From NCBI RefSeq assembly GCF_003234965.1, contig NZ_QKVK01000013.1, positions 1-58,606 of the forward strand: 58,606 nt of DNA, in the 5' to 3' direction. Positions 46,101 to 52,288 of the stretch are shown in pieces; position 1 is the first letter of the stretch; each line of letters opens with the position of its first letter. Source of the stretch: Aestuariivirga litoralis. GTDB taxonomy: Bacteria; Pseudomonadota; Alphaproteobacteria; Rhizobiales; Aestuariivirgaceae. The notes under the pieces were generated by a model. That model saw nothing but the letters and a program-made list of their open reading frames with translations. It ran no database searches and had not been told where the DNA came from. The translations under genes and the position numbers were made by a program.

Positions 46101-48037
46101 GTTACATTGAAACTCTTGGTGATTGGAACAGCGGCACCATAGTTTAAACTCCCATTCTGAGCGGCAATAACACTACAAGTACCAACCGCGATTAACTTAA
46201 GAGTTGAGCCATTAACCGTGCATACACTGGTAGTGGTCGACGAATAACTCACCAACAGACCCGAGGTGGCTGTCGCAGTGAGCGCTAAGGACTCTCCTAC
46301 TGAGCCTGATATTGATTGCCCCCAAACAATTGTCTGAGAACCAGCAGTTACGGAGAAGCTTCTGTTGACCGAAATAGCCGCACTAAAGTTCGCATTGCCG
46401 GATTGCGATGCCGTTACCGAACAGATTCCAACTGCAATCAACGTGAGGGTTGAGCCGCCGACTGTACAGGTGGCTGGTGTGCTTGATGAGTAGCTAACCG
46501 TCAGACCAGCTGAACTAGTTCCGGTCAGACTAATAGATCCGCCAGCGGACCCCGACAGACCCTGACCCCATGATATAGTTTGCGAGGCGCGTTGAACCGC
46601 CTGGATCAGTTCCGCAGATATAGCAGAAGGATAGGAGCCAGTATACGTCGCCGTTAGAGTGTGAGTTCCTCCAGTGAGGGCTGAAGTAGTGATCGCAGCA
46701 GATCCATTAGCAAGAACTGCAGTCCCCAGTGAAGTCGCTCCGTCGCGGAACTCGACACTACCCCAAAGAGCAGATATTGCGTTGCCGGGTACCGTAGCAG
46801 TGTCCCCCCAGCACTTCATGGTCTTATCTGATAAGAGTGCGCAGAACTTTGAGTTGCCCAACAATAGTGCAACGCCAGACGATATCCCTGATACTTCTGC
46901 AGGGACTGCACTACTCCCGGATGTGCCGTTTCCTAGTCGACCTGCACCCCAACAGTTTAGCTTATTGTTTGATAGAACCACGCAAGTGTTGGCGCCCGCT
47001 GCTGAAGCGCGAACGGCTGTTGTAATACCTGCAACCTGCGAAGCGCTTGTAGCGAATACTCCTCCCCCGAACGTGCCTGTTCCCAATTGGCCGCTTTCAT
47101 TCTCGCCCCAGCACTTCATTGACCCGTCTGCAAGCACTGCACAAGCGTGCCTGAACCCTCCGGCAAGGGCGACTGCATTGGCAACTCCTGGGACGACTGT
47201 GGGGGTACTTGACGGGAACATATTAGGTAGCCACGTAAAGCTACTGCCCCAACACTTAACCAATCCATCAGAGAAGAGAGCACAGGTGTAAGGAAATGCA
47301 CCGTCACCAACAACTACTTGTGATACGGATGTTATACCCGCGATTTGGACGGGCACCAGACTGGTAACGGTGCTTCCATCGCTCCGGGGCGTTCGCCCCC
47401 AACATTTCAGTGTTTGATCAGTCAAGAGTGCGCAAGAATGAGTGTAGCCGGTCGAAACAGCTAGCGCAGTGCTAATGCCGTTTACCTCAACTGGCTCAGG
47501 ACTGTTTATAGTAGTGCCATTCCCTAGTTGTCCAAGGTCGTTTATTCCCCAACACTTAACTTTGCCATCGGTCAAAACTGCGCAAGCAAACCCTCCTCCC
47601 GTTGCCGACACTTGCTTTGCCGTTGTGATGCCGCTTACCAGGACTGGGTCGATGCTATCTGTATAGGTGCCGTCACCGAGCTGGCCGCTCTCATTCAGCC
47701 CCCAACAGTGTACTCTTCCACCTTGAGCTACTGCACAGTTCCCGGAAGATCTGAGTTCGGGGGAGCTAGTCTCGTACCCAGCATCGAGATTGGCAACTGG
47801 AGCACTCAATATAACTGACTGTCCGTAAGCACTTGGATTTGGAGAGGACGTTAGACCAATGGTTGTCGCTGCGAATGCTGGACTACCTGAAGACAGCAGC
47901 AGAAACAGGACTAGAACTCCACCTGCCAACCGCGATGTCGGCGGCAGTCCGGCCTTGACACTCTTACGACCTTGGACAAATTCGCCCAACCGGGACGAGG
48001 CTCCGACCACCATCTCAAGGCTGATACATTCAGGCAT
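43133..48037 (-). CDS. Giant secreted protein: RCC1 repeats inside an Ig-like domain, six Ig-like repeats, twelve NHL repeats
   Basis: A 1,634-aa protein with no close functional match known to me. A 30-residue leader precedes a hydrophobic export signal (about 37-56, ending SPAFAA). Residues 58-85 (TTIGLTSSPNPSAYGQSVIL) look like the first strands of a Big_3-type Ig domain. Residues 99-411 hold seven RCC1-type blades, each ending in KCWG or HCWG (for example CAVLTDGKVKCWG). Residues 425-482 (WGSVEFRDGATSLGTAVLAN onward) look like the other half of the Ig domain. Residues 484-966 contain six 80-residue repeats (QTISW...), each with a C-x14-C pair. Residues 967-1634 carry about twelve NHL repeats (for example GNLYVADTGNHVIRKV). 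Composition is lower in G+C than the flanks. No C-terminal anchor is visible. Confidence 0.9.
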   Translation of the reverse strand: MPECISLEMVVGASSRLGEFVQGRKSVKAGLPPTSRLAGGVLVLFLLLSSGSPAFAATTIGLTSSPNPSAYGQSVILSAPVANLDAGYETSSPELRSSGNCAVAQGGRVHCWGLNESGQLGDGTYTDSIDPVLVSGITTAKQVSATGGGFACAVLTDGKVKCWGINDLGQLGNGTTINSPEPVEVNGISTALAVSTGYTHSCALLTDQTLKCWGRTPRSDGSTVTSLVPVQIAGITSVSQVVVGDGAFPYTCALFSDGLVKCWGSSFTWLPNMFPSSTPTVVPGVANAVALAGGFRHACAVLADGSMKCWGENESGQLGTGTFGGGVFATSASQVAGITTAVRASAAGANTCVVLSNNKLNCWGAGRLGNGTSGSSAVPAEVSGISSGVALLLGNSKFCALLSDKTMKCWGDTATVPGNAISALWGSVEFRDGATSLGTAVLANGSAAITTSALTGGTHTLTATYTGSYPSAISAELIQAVQRASQTISWGQGLSGSAGGSISLTGTSSAGLTVSYSSSTPATCTVGGSTLTLIAVGICSVTASQSGNANFSAAISVNRSFSVTAGSQTIVWGQSISGSVGESLALTATATSGLLVSYSSTTTSVCTVNGSTLKLIAVGTCSVIAAQNGSLNYGAAVPITKSFNVTIGVQSISWTQSLSGAVGSSIVLSSATASSGLPITFASSSLSVCTVSGATLKLIAVGSCVVTAYQTGSVNYAPASPVSKSFSVTVGTQLITWNQVLAGSAGSSLGLMASATSSLPVTYSSGSTSVCTISGSTVRLIAVGVCNITAAQAGSKDYSAAMPVSRNFGVTQGSQTISWTQVLSSTVGSADTLTATSSSGLPVSYVSGTTSVCTITGSVLKLVAVGSCSVTAFQNGNVNYTSASPITRTLTVAKGTQTIIWGQTLSGYVGDTVSLSATASSGLAVSYSTSTAATCGVIGSKVNLVKSGTCTLTASQQGDSNYFSAASVLRSFTVLTPSLSLFVGAADGPGFANGVGTSARFNGPSAIAVDVSGNLYVTEIGNHLVRRITPTGVVSTLAGKALIPGIGNGSGGTAQFTSPMGITIVGSTLYVADTGNHVVRSLTTSGTANTVAGSPGTPGAANGIGAAARFNAPQGLVSDSKGNVFLADSGNSTVRKMTPAGAVTTFAGSAGLVGGANGTGSAARFNKPIGIGRDANNRLYVTDGSGQTVRKITTTAVVSTPAGSYGIAGSTDSTTGSLARFRSPSGAVVDSLGNIFIADSWNSTIRKMTSLGAVSTFAGTPGVQGSLDGTGGGARFMIPSGIARDSGNNLYVTDVAANTIRKISAAGAVTTFAGFPAVIGTNDNVGSLARFRNPTGVVTDVSGNLFIADTGNHTIRKVSPAGVVSTFAGLGGVPGSSNGTGTAARFNSPKGLTIDGAGNLYVADTGNHVIRKVTSVGVVTNVAGGTGLPGSFDGIGAAARFKSPAAVAATSTGVLYVADTGNYTLRKLVVSSGQVTTIAGSAGIPGTADGTGATARLGTILGLGVDSAGNIYAPDYYYSTIRKVAPTGVVTTFAGAPGVRGAINGAGTSARFSSPYGVTVDAANNIYVSDYANCLLRKITVTGIVTSPVGTSGLCKFVPGEAPAGLNMPTGLIKVGATVYLTVGNGVARVSNMP

Positions 48038-48070
48038 GACTTCACTCGCTGATCCGCACTCGCTTTAAGT

Positions 48071-48097
48071 ATTTTAAGCAGTTTTCCGAGCGGAAAA
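48071..48097 (-). promoter_or_regulatory. Palindrome and -10-like element upstream of the giant gene
   Basis: TTTTCCG-AG-CGGAAAA (48082-48097) is a near-perfect palindrome with a 2-base centre. On the minus strand it is followed by TAAAAT (48076-48071), about 34 bp upstream of the start codon. If TAAAAT is the -10, the palindrome covers the -35 region and could be an operator. This is inferred from position only. Confidence 0.3.
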
Positions 48098-48215
48098 TAG
48101 AGGCCAGATCGTCATGAGCTACGCCTAGAAGTTGACGCGTTTGCTTTCTCTGATGCCAACTGCAGCGATTGCGCCTCATCTCAACAAAGTCCGCAAGTTA
48201 CCGAGCCGATTGAGT

Positions 48216-48443
48216 TCATCTTGAAACTTTGGAAGTCATTACCTCCCTTATAAGGCGGCTCAGTAGTCGACGCATTTCCTTCGACTCCTTTGTGTATAGC
48301 CCGTTTCGATAATTGCCGTTTCGCTCTCCTTTAGGAGCGCCACCTCCGGCACCGTGATGGCGGCAGACTTGCCAACCTTCCACAACCCTCGCCCGACATT
48401 GTTGGCCTGTACGCTTCGACTTGGCATGACAACGAATGCTCAT
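48216..48443 (-). CDS. HGGxxG-type small zinc-finger-like protein (75 aa)
   Basis: The product starts MSIRCHAKSKRTGQQCRARV and continues CRHHGAGGGAPKGERNGNY, with a terminal basic helix (MRRLLSRLIREVM). The C-x10-C...C-x2-H arrangement and HGAGGGAPKG glycine motif mark the HGGxxG/HGGxSG family, found in phages, satellites and integrated elements of proteobacteria and of unknown role. A metal-bound knuckle is likely. Its ATG overlaps the stop of the 203-aa gene by 4 bases (ATGA). Confidence 0.8.
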   Translation of the reverse strand: MSIRCHAKSKRTGQQCRARVVEGWQVCRHHGAGGGAPKGERNGNYRNGLYTKESKEMRRLLSRLIREVMTSKVSR

Positions 48444-49051
48444 GGGGTTGTATCTTCCATTTTTGAGGAACTCCCCCCAGTCGCGACATTTCCGACGATG
48501 GCCTGTCCACCATTGCCGACGCTAACGTGGGTTACCGTAATCCGCTGATCCGCAGTAGAGCGGTATTTTTTTAGCGCCTCAACCTGTGCCGTAAACGTGC
48601 GGGATAACCTGTTCAGCGCCCTCTCGGCAATCTCACGAGCCTCGGCGCCAGTGCAGTGCATGACGCGCCTCGCCTGGTCCATCGTCGCTAGATGAATGGC
48701 TGCCATCTGGCTCGCCAACATAGCTTCTACATGGTCTTGTGGATGCAAGCCTGTGATTGTCTGGATCAAGCCATTGAACTTCTTTTCGTCGACACCGGTA
48801 ACGTTCAATAGTTGATTCAGCAGAGTGTCGAAGAAATCGAGATGCGCCGTTCCAAATGCTGCCGCGTCAGCCGCCAGGGCTACTTGCTCGTCTTGATGGC
48901 GCCCGGTAACGGTTACCACGCCCCCCTCTCCTAGTTGCACCGAATAGCGGGGCGCGGGGTGTTCTCGCAGTTCTCGCTTTCGTCTTTCGAGCGCCGTCTC
49001 TTCAAATGGTGTAGGTTGATAGGAGGATTTAGTTACTGGTTCGCTTGTCAT
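48440..49051 (-). CDS. Conserved hypothetical of integrated elements (203 aa)
   Basis: The product starts MTSEPVTKSSYQPTPFEETA. A short beta segment (YSVQLGEGGVVTVTGRHQDE) is followed by a long helical middle (residues 65-165) ending ALNRLSRTFTAQVEALKKYR. The tail reads QRITVTHVSVGNGGQAIVGN. As far as I recall, this VxHVxVxxGGQAIVGNV tail is typical of an unnamed family encoded beside HGGxxG proteins in alphaproteobacterial elements. The 4-bp overlap with the HGGxxG gene supports a joint function. Nothing in the sequence points to a known enzyme. Confidence 0.78.
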   Translation of the reverse strand: MTSEPVTKSSYQPTPFEETALERRKRELREHPAPRYSVQLGEGGVVTVTGRHQDEQVALAADAAAFGTAHLDFFDTLLNQLLNVTGVDEKKFNGLIQTITGLHPQDHVEAMLASQMAAIHLATMDQARRVMHCTGAEAREIAERALNRLSRTFTAQVEALKKYRSTADQRITVTHVSVGNGGQAIVGNVATGGSSSKMEDTTP

Positions 49052-49115
49052 GGGCTTTCTTTGTTGTTTCAGTAGGGTGAGAACTTCGCATCAGACGGGA
49101 CGAGCAACGACAGAA

Positions 49116-49181
49116 GTTACAATAGCTGCAGAAGGCTCAATCCATCTTTCCAATAACGCAGACTTCTGTAGCTATTGTAGC
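49116..49181. repeat. Inverted repeat in the DUF3987 / 203-aa gene gap
   Basis: Arms GTTACAATAGCTGCAGAAG (49116-49134) and its near inverse complement at 49163-49181 match at 17 of 19 positions around a 28-base loop. They fill the only sizeable gap (144 bp) in the island's gene run. It could be a terminator for the DUF3987 operon, an operator or a replication/packaging site. There is no T run on the minus-strand side. Confidence 0.7.
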
Positions 49182-49195
49182 GACCCTCCCCATTC

Positions 49196-50734
49196 TCAAA
49201 TCACATCGGCGGCTAAAGGCGACAGCCGAAGGCGCTTAGTTGGCCTGCCGCCGGTCTGGACTTCGACGACTACGCAGAGACCATGTTCTTGCAGGGTGCG
49301 TACCGCCTGTGCCACATCAGCCTTATGTCGGAGGCTCGACGGCCCGTGGACCTGGATATCCCGTAGGCTGATCTCGTTGTACTGTCGCTGAATCAACCAA
49401 TTGACGAGTTTTTCAGCTCGCCGAATATCTGGCTTGATGGCGCTGGCTTCATAGAGGCGCTGCGCTTCGCTGAGAAAATAACCCGCCAACGTGATACCGC
49501 GCTCAAGCGTCGCCGTTCCGATCGTAGTTTCGTTACCAATACAGGCGAATACCCCTGCAATGCGTAGAGCCATCTCCGCCGACTTGTTCCGCAGTCCGCG
49601 AACGGGGGAGGAGACGCCTTCCTTTCCGAGTTCTAATTCCATCTCGTCAGCGAAGCAGCGCCATTTGGCTGCAGCCCCCTCCGAAAGCGAGAGCGGGTCC
49701 GGATCTAGCCCGCCATCAACCAAAGTTCGTGGGCTCCTATCGAGAAGATCACCAATGACCTTGGTGTAAAGGTCGACAGCCTGCCGGGCCCATGGTTGGA
49801 CGTCTCGCTGGAAGCGCTTTCCCTGCATTGACGTTGGAGCACAGACCAGCAGACGCGAAAGGAAGCCCTGCCCGCTGGCCATCTCGTCAGATAGAAGCAG
49901 AGGTGCCACGTTGGGCTGAACCATCAAATGGAGGCACAACCTGCGCCCTCTCAAGTGCACGGCACCGTCTGCTGCTCTGGTGCGCCGCAGTGCTGAGCCG
50001 TCCCACAACTCAGAGAGGCCAGTCAGCACTCGCAGGCGGCTCTCGTCGCGCATGGCATGCCCCCCGAGGAAGCCACCCCCTTCGGCAGAGAACAATCCCA
50101 TGGAGGGCTGTCCTTCAGCCAGGAGGCGGGCGAGCCCCTCAAATGTGGGCTCTGAGACCAGAAGATGGGGCTTAAGCGGAGCCTTCGGCTCGTCCCCGCA
50201 TGCCTGCAGTTGCTGATGGAGCGTCTGCCAGTCACCCTTCGACTTTCGCTTAATAGCGGCCCTGGCGGCTTCCCAAGCCTCTTGCTGGTCACGCCACTGG
50301 GCGAAGGCAAGCTTGTAGTTCCTGACGGCATCTTCCTCAGATTTCCGAACAGCTGTGAGGGCTTCATGGTCAGCAGCCGACTTTCGTTCGCCACTCTCCG
50401 CCACAGTCATCAAGAAGAGGCTGGTGGGAAATCGGCGTGACGTAGCGGGGTGAACTACGTCAACATGGGCTTGGGAAGCGAGACTCGCAGCTCCCAGGAT
50501 CGAACATGCAGCAATCGCCACCGGGCACTGGACGATGTCACTGATGCCAAGCGCAGCGTTCCCAAGAACGGGCCCCAGCGCCTCTACAGGAAACGCCAGG
50601 GGAGCCGGTACTGGCCGAATCAGCGGAATCGGTTCAGGCCAGCTAGGTGGAGTTGAACACGCCGCATTCTCTTGCAGGTGAACAATATCGGCCTCGATCT
50701 CCTCGAGCGTTACGTATTGAAGTTCTTCGCTCAT
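49196..50734 (-). CDS. DUF3987 (YfjI-like) protein, primase/helicase-associated
   Basis: The ATG at 50734 follows GGGAGGCG and gives 512 aa starting MSEELQYVTLEEIEADIVHL; the open frame upstream is discarded. A P-loop-like segment, LFLMTVAESGERKSAADHEA, is the family's variant Walker A. SEPTFEGLARLLAEGQPSMG, LFSAEGGGFLGGHAM and RRLCLHLMVQPNVAPLLLSD are further hallmarks. The C-terminus looks like a winged helix (ISLRDIQVHGPSSLRHKADV). DUF3987 proteins sit in the replication modules of phage satellites and integrated elements, next to or fused to primases. No separate primase is present. Its start overlaps the preceding gene (ATGA). Confidence 0.85.
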   Translation of the reverse strand: MSEELQYVTLEEIEADIVHLQENAACSTPPSWPEPIPLIRPVPAPLAFPVEALGPVLGNAALGISDIVQCPVAIAACSILGAASLASQAHVDVVHPATSRRFPTSLFLMTVAESGERKSAADHEALTAVRKSEEDAVRNYKLAFAQWRDQQEAWEAARAAIKRKSKGDWQTLHQQLQACGDEPKAPLKPHLLVSEPTFEGLARLLAEGQPSMGLFSAEGGGFLGGHAMRDESRLRVLTGLSELWDGSALRRTRAADGAVHLRGRRLCLHLMVQPNVAPLLLSDEMASGQGFLSRLLVCAPTSMQGKRFQRDVQPWARQAVDLYTKVIGDLLDRSPRTLVDGGLDPDPLSLSEGAAAKWRCFADEMELELGKEGVSSPVRGLRNKSAEMALRIAGVFACIGNETTIGTATLERGITLAGYFLSEAQRLYEASAIKPDIRRAEKLVNWLIQRQYNEISLRDIQVHGPSSLRHKADVAQAVRTLQEHGLCVVVEVQTGGRPTKRLRLSPLAADVI

Positions 50735-51342
50735 GCGGCTCGCCTCCCGTTGAAAGGAAGAAGTATGCAGTGGCAGACTGCGGAAACACCAAGATAGTCG
50801 CGAAGCCAGCGGGCTTCGTCGAGACACCCGACTAAGAATGGCCCGCCGGCCCTATTGAGCCAGAAGCGACCTCCTATCTCGGTGAGCGGAACACAGCCGT
50901 TACATCCAGCCTGCAGCCACTCCAACGGTGTGCGGTAGACGCGCAACGGCCTGCCCTTACGCATAACCATGTGTTCAACGCCAAGCACGTCTGCGCCAGC
51001 GTGTGGGCCGAGTGCAGTAGCGAAGTTATCCGGATCATGAAGCGGCCATGCTACAAGGTCAGCTACCTGCTGTTCCAGTTCGTCATCGTATAGCAGCGCC
51101 TCGATCACGGCGGTCGGCTGGCCGTCGATGTCGATCTCAAAAATGGCATCGCCGTCGCTCACTTTAGTGAAACTGGCGAGCGTAACGCTGTATATGCCTG
51201 CGTATGCCTGAACTGTCTCCTGATCAAGGCGGTAGCTACGCAACGACGAGAACAGTTCGGGACACGGACCAGCCGACGCATAAATCTGCTGCCGCATGGA
51301 CTTGAGACGATAATCAGCAATCCTGTTGAAGAAGTTGTTCAT
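50731..51342 (-). CDS. Island hypothetical protein (203 aa)
   Basis: The start at 51342 follows GGAGGTGG. The product begins MNNFFNRIADYRLKSMRQQI. It is acidic in the middle (FEIDIDGQPTAVIEALLYDD) and has WLQAGCNGCVPLTEIGGRFW, with a CxxC, near the C-terminus. No family is recognised with confidence; in related elements a gene in this place feeds the DUF3987 replication protein. Both ends overlap neighbours by 4 bases (ATGA), which fixes it in the operon. Confidence 0.75.
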   Translation of the reverse strand: MNNFFNRIADYRLKSMRQQIYASAGPCPELFSSLRSYRLDQETVQAYAGIYSVTLASFTKVSDGDAIFEIDIDGQPTAVIEALLYDDELEQQVADLVAWPLHDPDNFATALGPHAGADVLGVEHMVMRKGRPLRVYRTPLEWLQAGCNGCVPLTEIGGRFWLNRAGGPFLVGCLDEARWLRDYLGVSAVCHCILLPFNGRRAA

Positions 51343-51506
51343 CGCCCCACCTCCAACCATTCGACACACAGCCAACGATTCACCCGCCAAGTTCTGGAGA
51401 CGTGTTGCAGCGAAGGCCCGATCGTGGTAGTCAGTTGCTTTCTGCCAAGGACATTTTCCCCGGCTCGGCGGCTCAAATGAGCGCCGGGCCGTTTAAATAC
51501 TGTCAT
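51339..51506 (-). CDS. Island small basic protein (55 aa)
   Basis: The ATG at 51506 is preceded by GAGGGAAAG at proper spacing and lies 1 bp after the alpA-like stop. The product is MTVFKRPGAHLSRRAGENVL followed by a basic, Trp/Arg-containing C-terminus (RTWRVNRWLCVEWLEVGR). The stop overlaps the next start (ATGA). The strong ribosome-binding site and couplings at both ends support a real gene. No family is recognised. Confidence 0.6.
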   Translation of the reverse strand: MTVFKRPGAHLSRRAGENVLGRKQLTTTIGPSLQHVSRTWRVNRWLCVEWLEVGR

Positions 51507-51507
51507 G

Positions 51508-51690
51508 TTACTTTCCCTCAACGATTTTGGTAGCGAGCCAGCTGCGCAGGTCTTCGATAGCGATAAGAGTCCTGCTTCCGATCTTCCGGATGCGGAGGTT
51601 TCCTTTGGCAATTTCGCTGTAGAGAGTGCTGCGACCGCAGCCAGTGAGGCGAGCGGCTTCGGGTATGGGAACTGCAAGAGGCTCAAACAT
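51508..51690 (-). CDS. AlpA-like / excisionase-type HTH protein (60 aa)
   Basis: The ATG at 51690 is preceded by AAAGGACG. The product reads MFEPLAVPIPEAARLTGCGR then STLYSEIAKGNLRIRKIG and TLIAIEDLRSWL. This is a MerR-like winged HTH of the HTH_17/AlpA type used as excisionase or as activator of integrase genes in integrated elements. The upstream extension to 51744 lacks similarity. In complete elements the integrase gene is usually next to it; here the neighbour is a truncated unknown gene. Confidence 0.85.
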   Translation of the reverse strand: MFEPLAVPIPEAARLTGCGRSTLYSEIAKGNLRIRKIGSRTLIAIEDLRSWLATKIVEGK

Positions 51691-51771
51691 CAGATCGTCC
51701 TTTCTGCCGTGGTCGGACCAAGTTGACCAACGGTGGACGAGCATTTATCGCCGACGTAATGTCGGATCGAA

Positions 51772-52288
51772 CTAACTCAAAGGCTTTTTGGGGGGGCCAG
51801 TTAGTCCGGCAGTATTCAAGGTTTGCTTTATGTCTCTGAACGAGACGTCAACTTCAGGGTCGTCGAGCACCGTCGTGGCGGTAATTGCCATCGCTTTCAT
51901 CAACGGCGATGTAAATTCAACCCCATTTTCGACTAGAATCGCCCCAAACCCACGAATGAATTCTGTCTTCTTGTTCTGTTGCCTGTTGATTCCAAATCCA
52001 ATGGCTCCGTCCTCCTCTGCAACGAAGCCGTCTAGAGCGGTAGCCATGGTAGTTAGGCAGTCAGGAACCGAGGGGGCTGTCCGATGCCAAATGTAGAAAC
52101 TCCCGTCGTCCTTCCCGTCGTCACCCTCTAGCACATGACGGCGCATTGTTCGCCAGAGTGGATCTGCTCCATCGGTTCGGCTCAACAGTGCGTGTATGGA
52201 GTACAACTCTACTGGCCATCTATTGTAGAGAGTTCCTGCATTCTCCAATAGATGAATGAGTCGGTGCAATAGAGTCTTGAGTTCGTAC
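51772..52288 (-). pseudogene. Unknown island gene truncated at its 5' end by the island junction
   Basis: The island-type reading frame begins at the junction (YELKTLLHRLIHLLENAG) and runs to a TAG at 51772, about 170 codons. Upstream of 52288 the frame passes into core high-GC DNA and becomes Arg-rich nonsense. There is no start codon near the junction. The remaining part contains DDGKDDGSFYIWHRTAPSVP and FIRGFGAILVENGVEFTSPL. No family is recognised, and it is not a tyrosine recombinase. The original N-terminus is lost. Confidence 0.6.

Larger units (their letters stand above)
42500..52285. mobile_element. Degraded genomic island next to tRNA-Thr
   Basis: Base composition falls at once after the tRNA. 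Two spot-counted 60-base lines inside (44041 and 45481) give 57% and 52% G+C, against 67% for a core line (58081). All genes inside are on the minus strand. They include an AlpA-like regulator, a DUF3987 protein, an HGGxxG protein, unknowns and a giant secreted repeat protein. No integrase is visible and no second copy of the tRNA 3' end was found near 52,285. The far end cuts into an exopolysaccharide gene. This fits an old integrated element that has lost its integrase and one end. Confidence 0.75.

Noticed and set aside
43133-46600. Regular repeats in the giant gene considered as CRISPR or satellite DNA
   Set aside because: The repeats keep one open reading frame, vary at third positions and encode NHL and Ig-like motifs. 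There are no identical repeats with unique spacers.
46674-47291. 205-codon plus-strand open frame inside the giant gene
   Set aside because: It is antisense to the RCC1-encoding part and has no recognisable domain or start signal.
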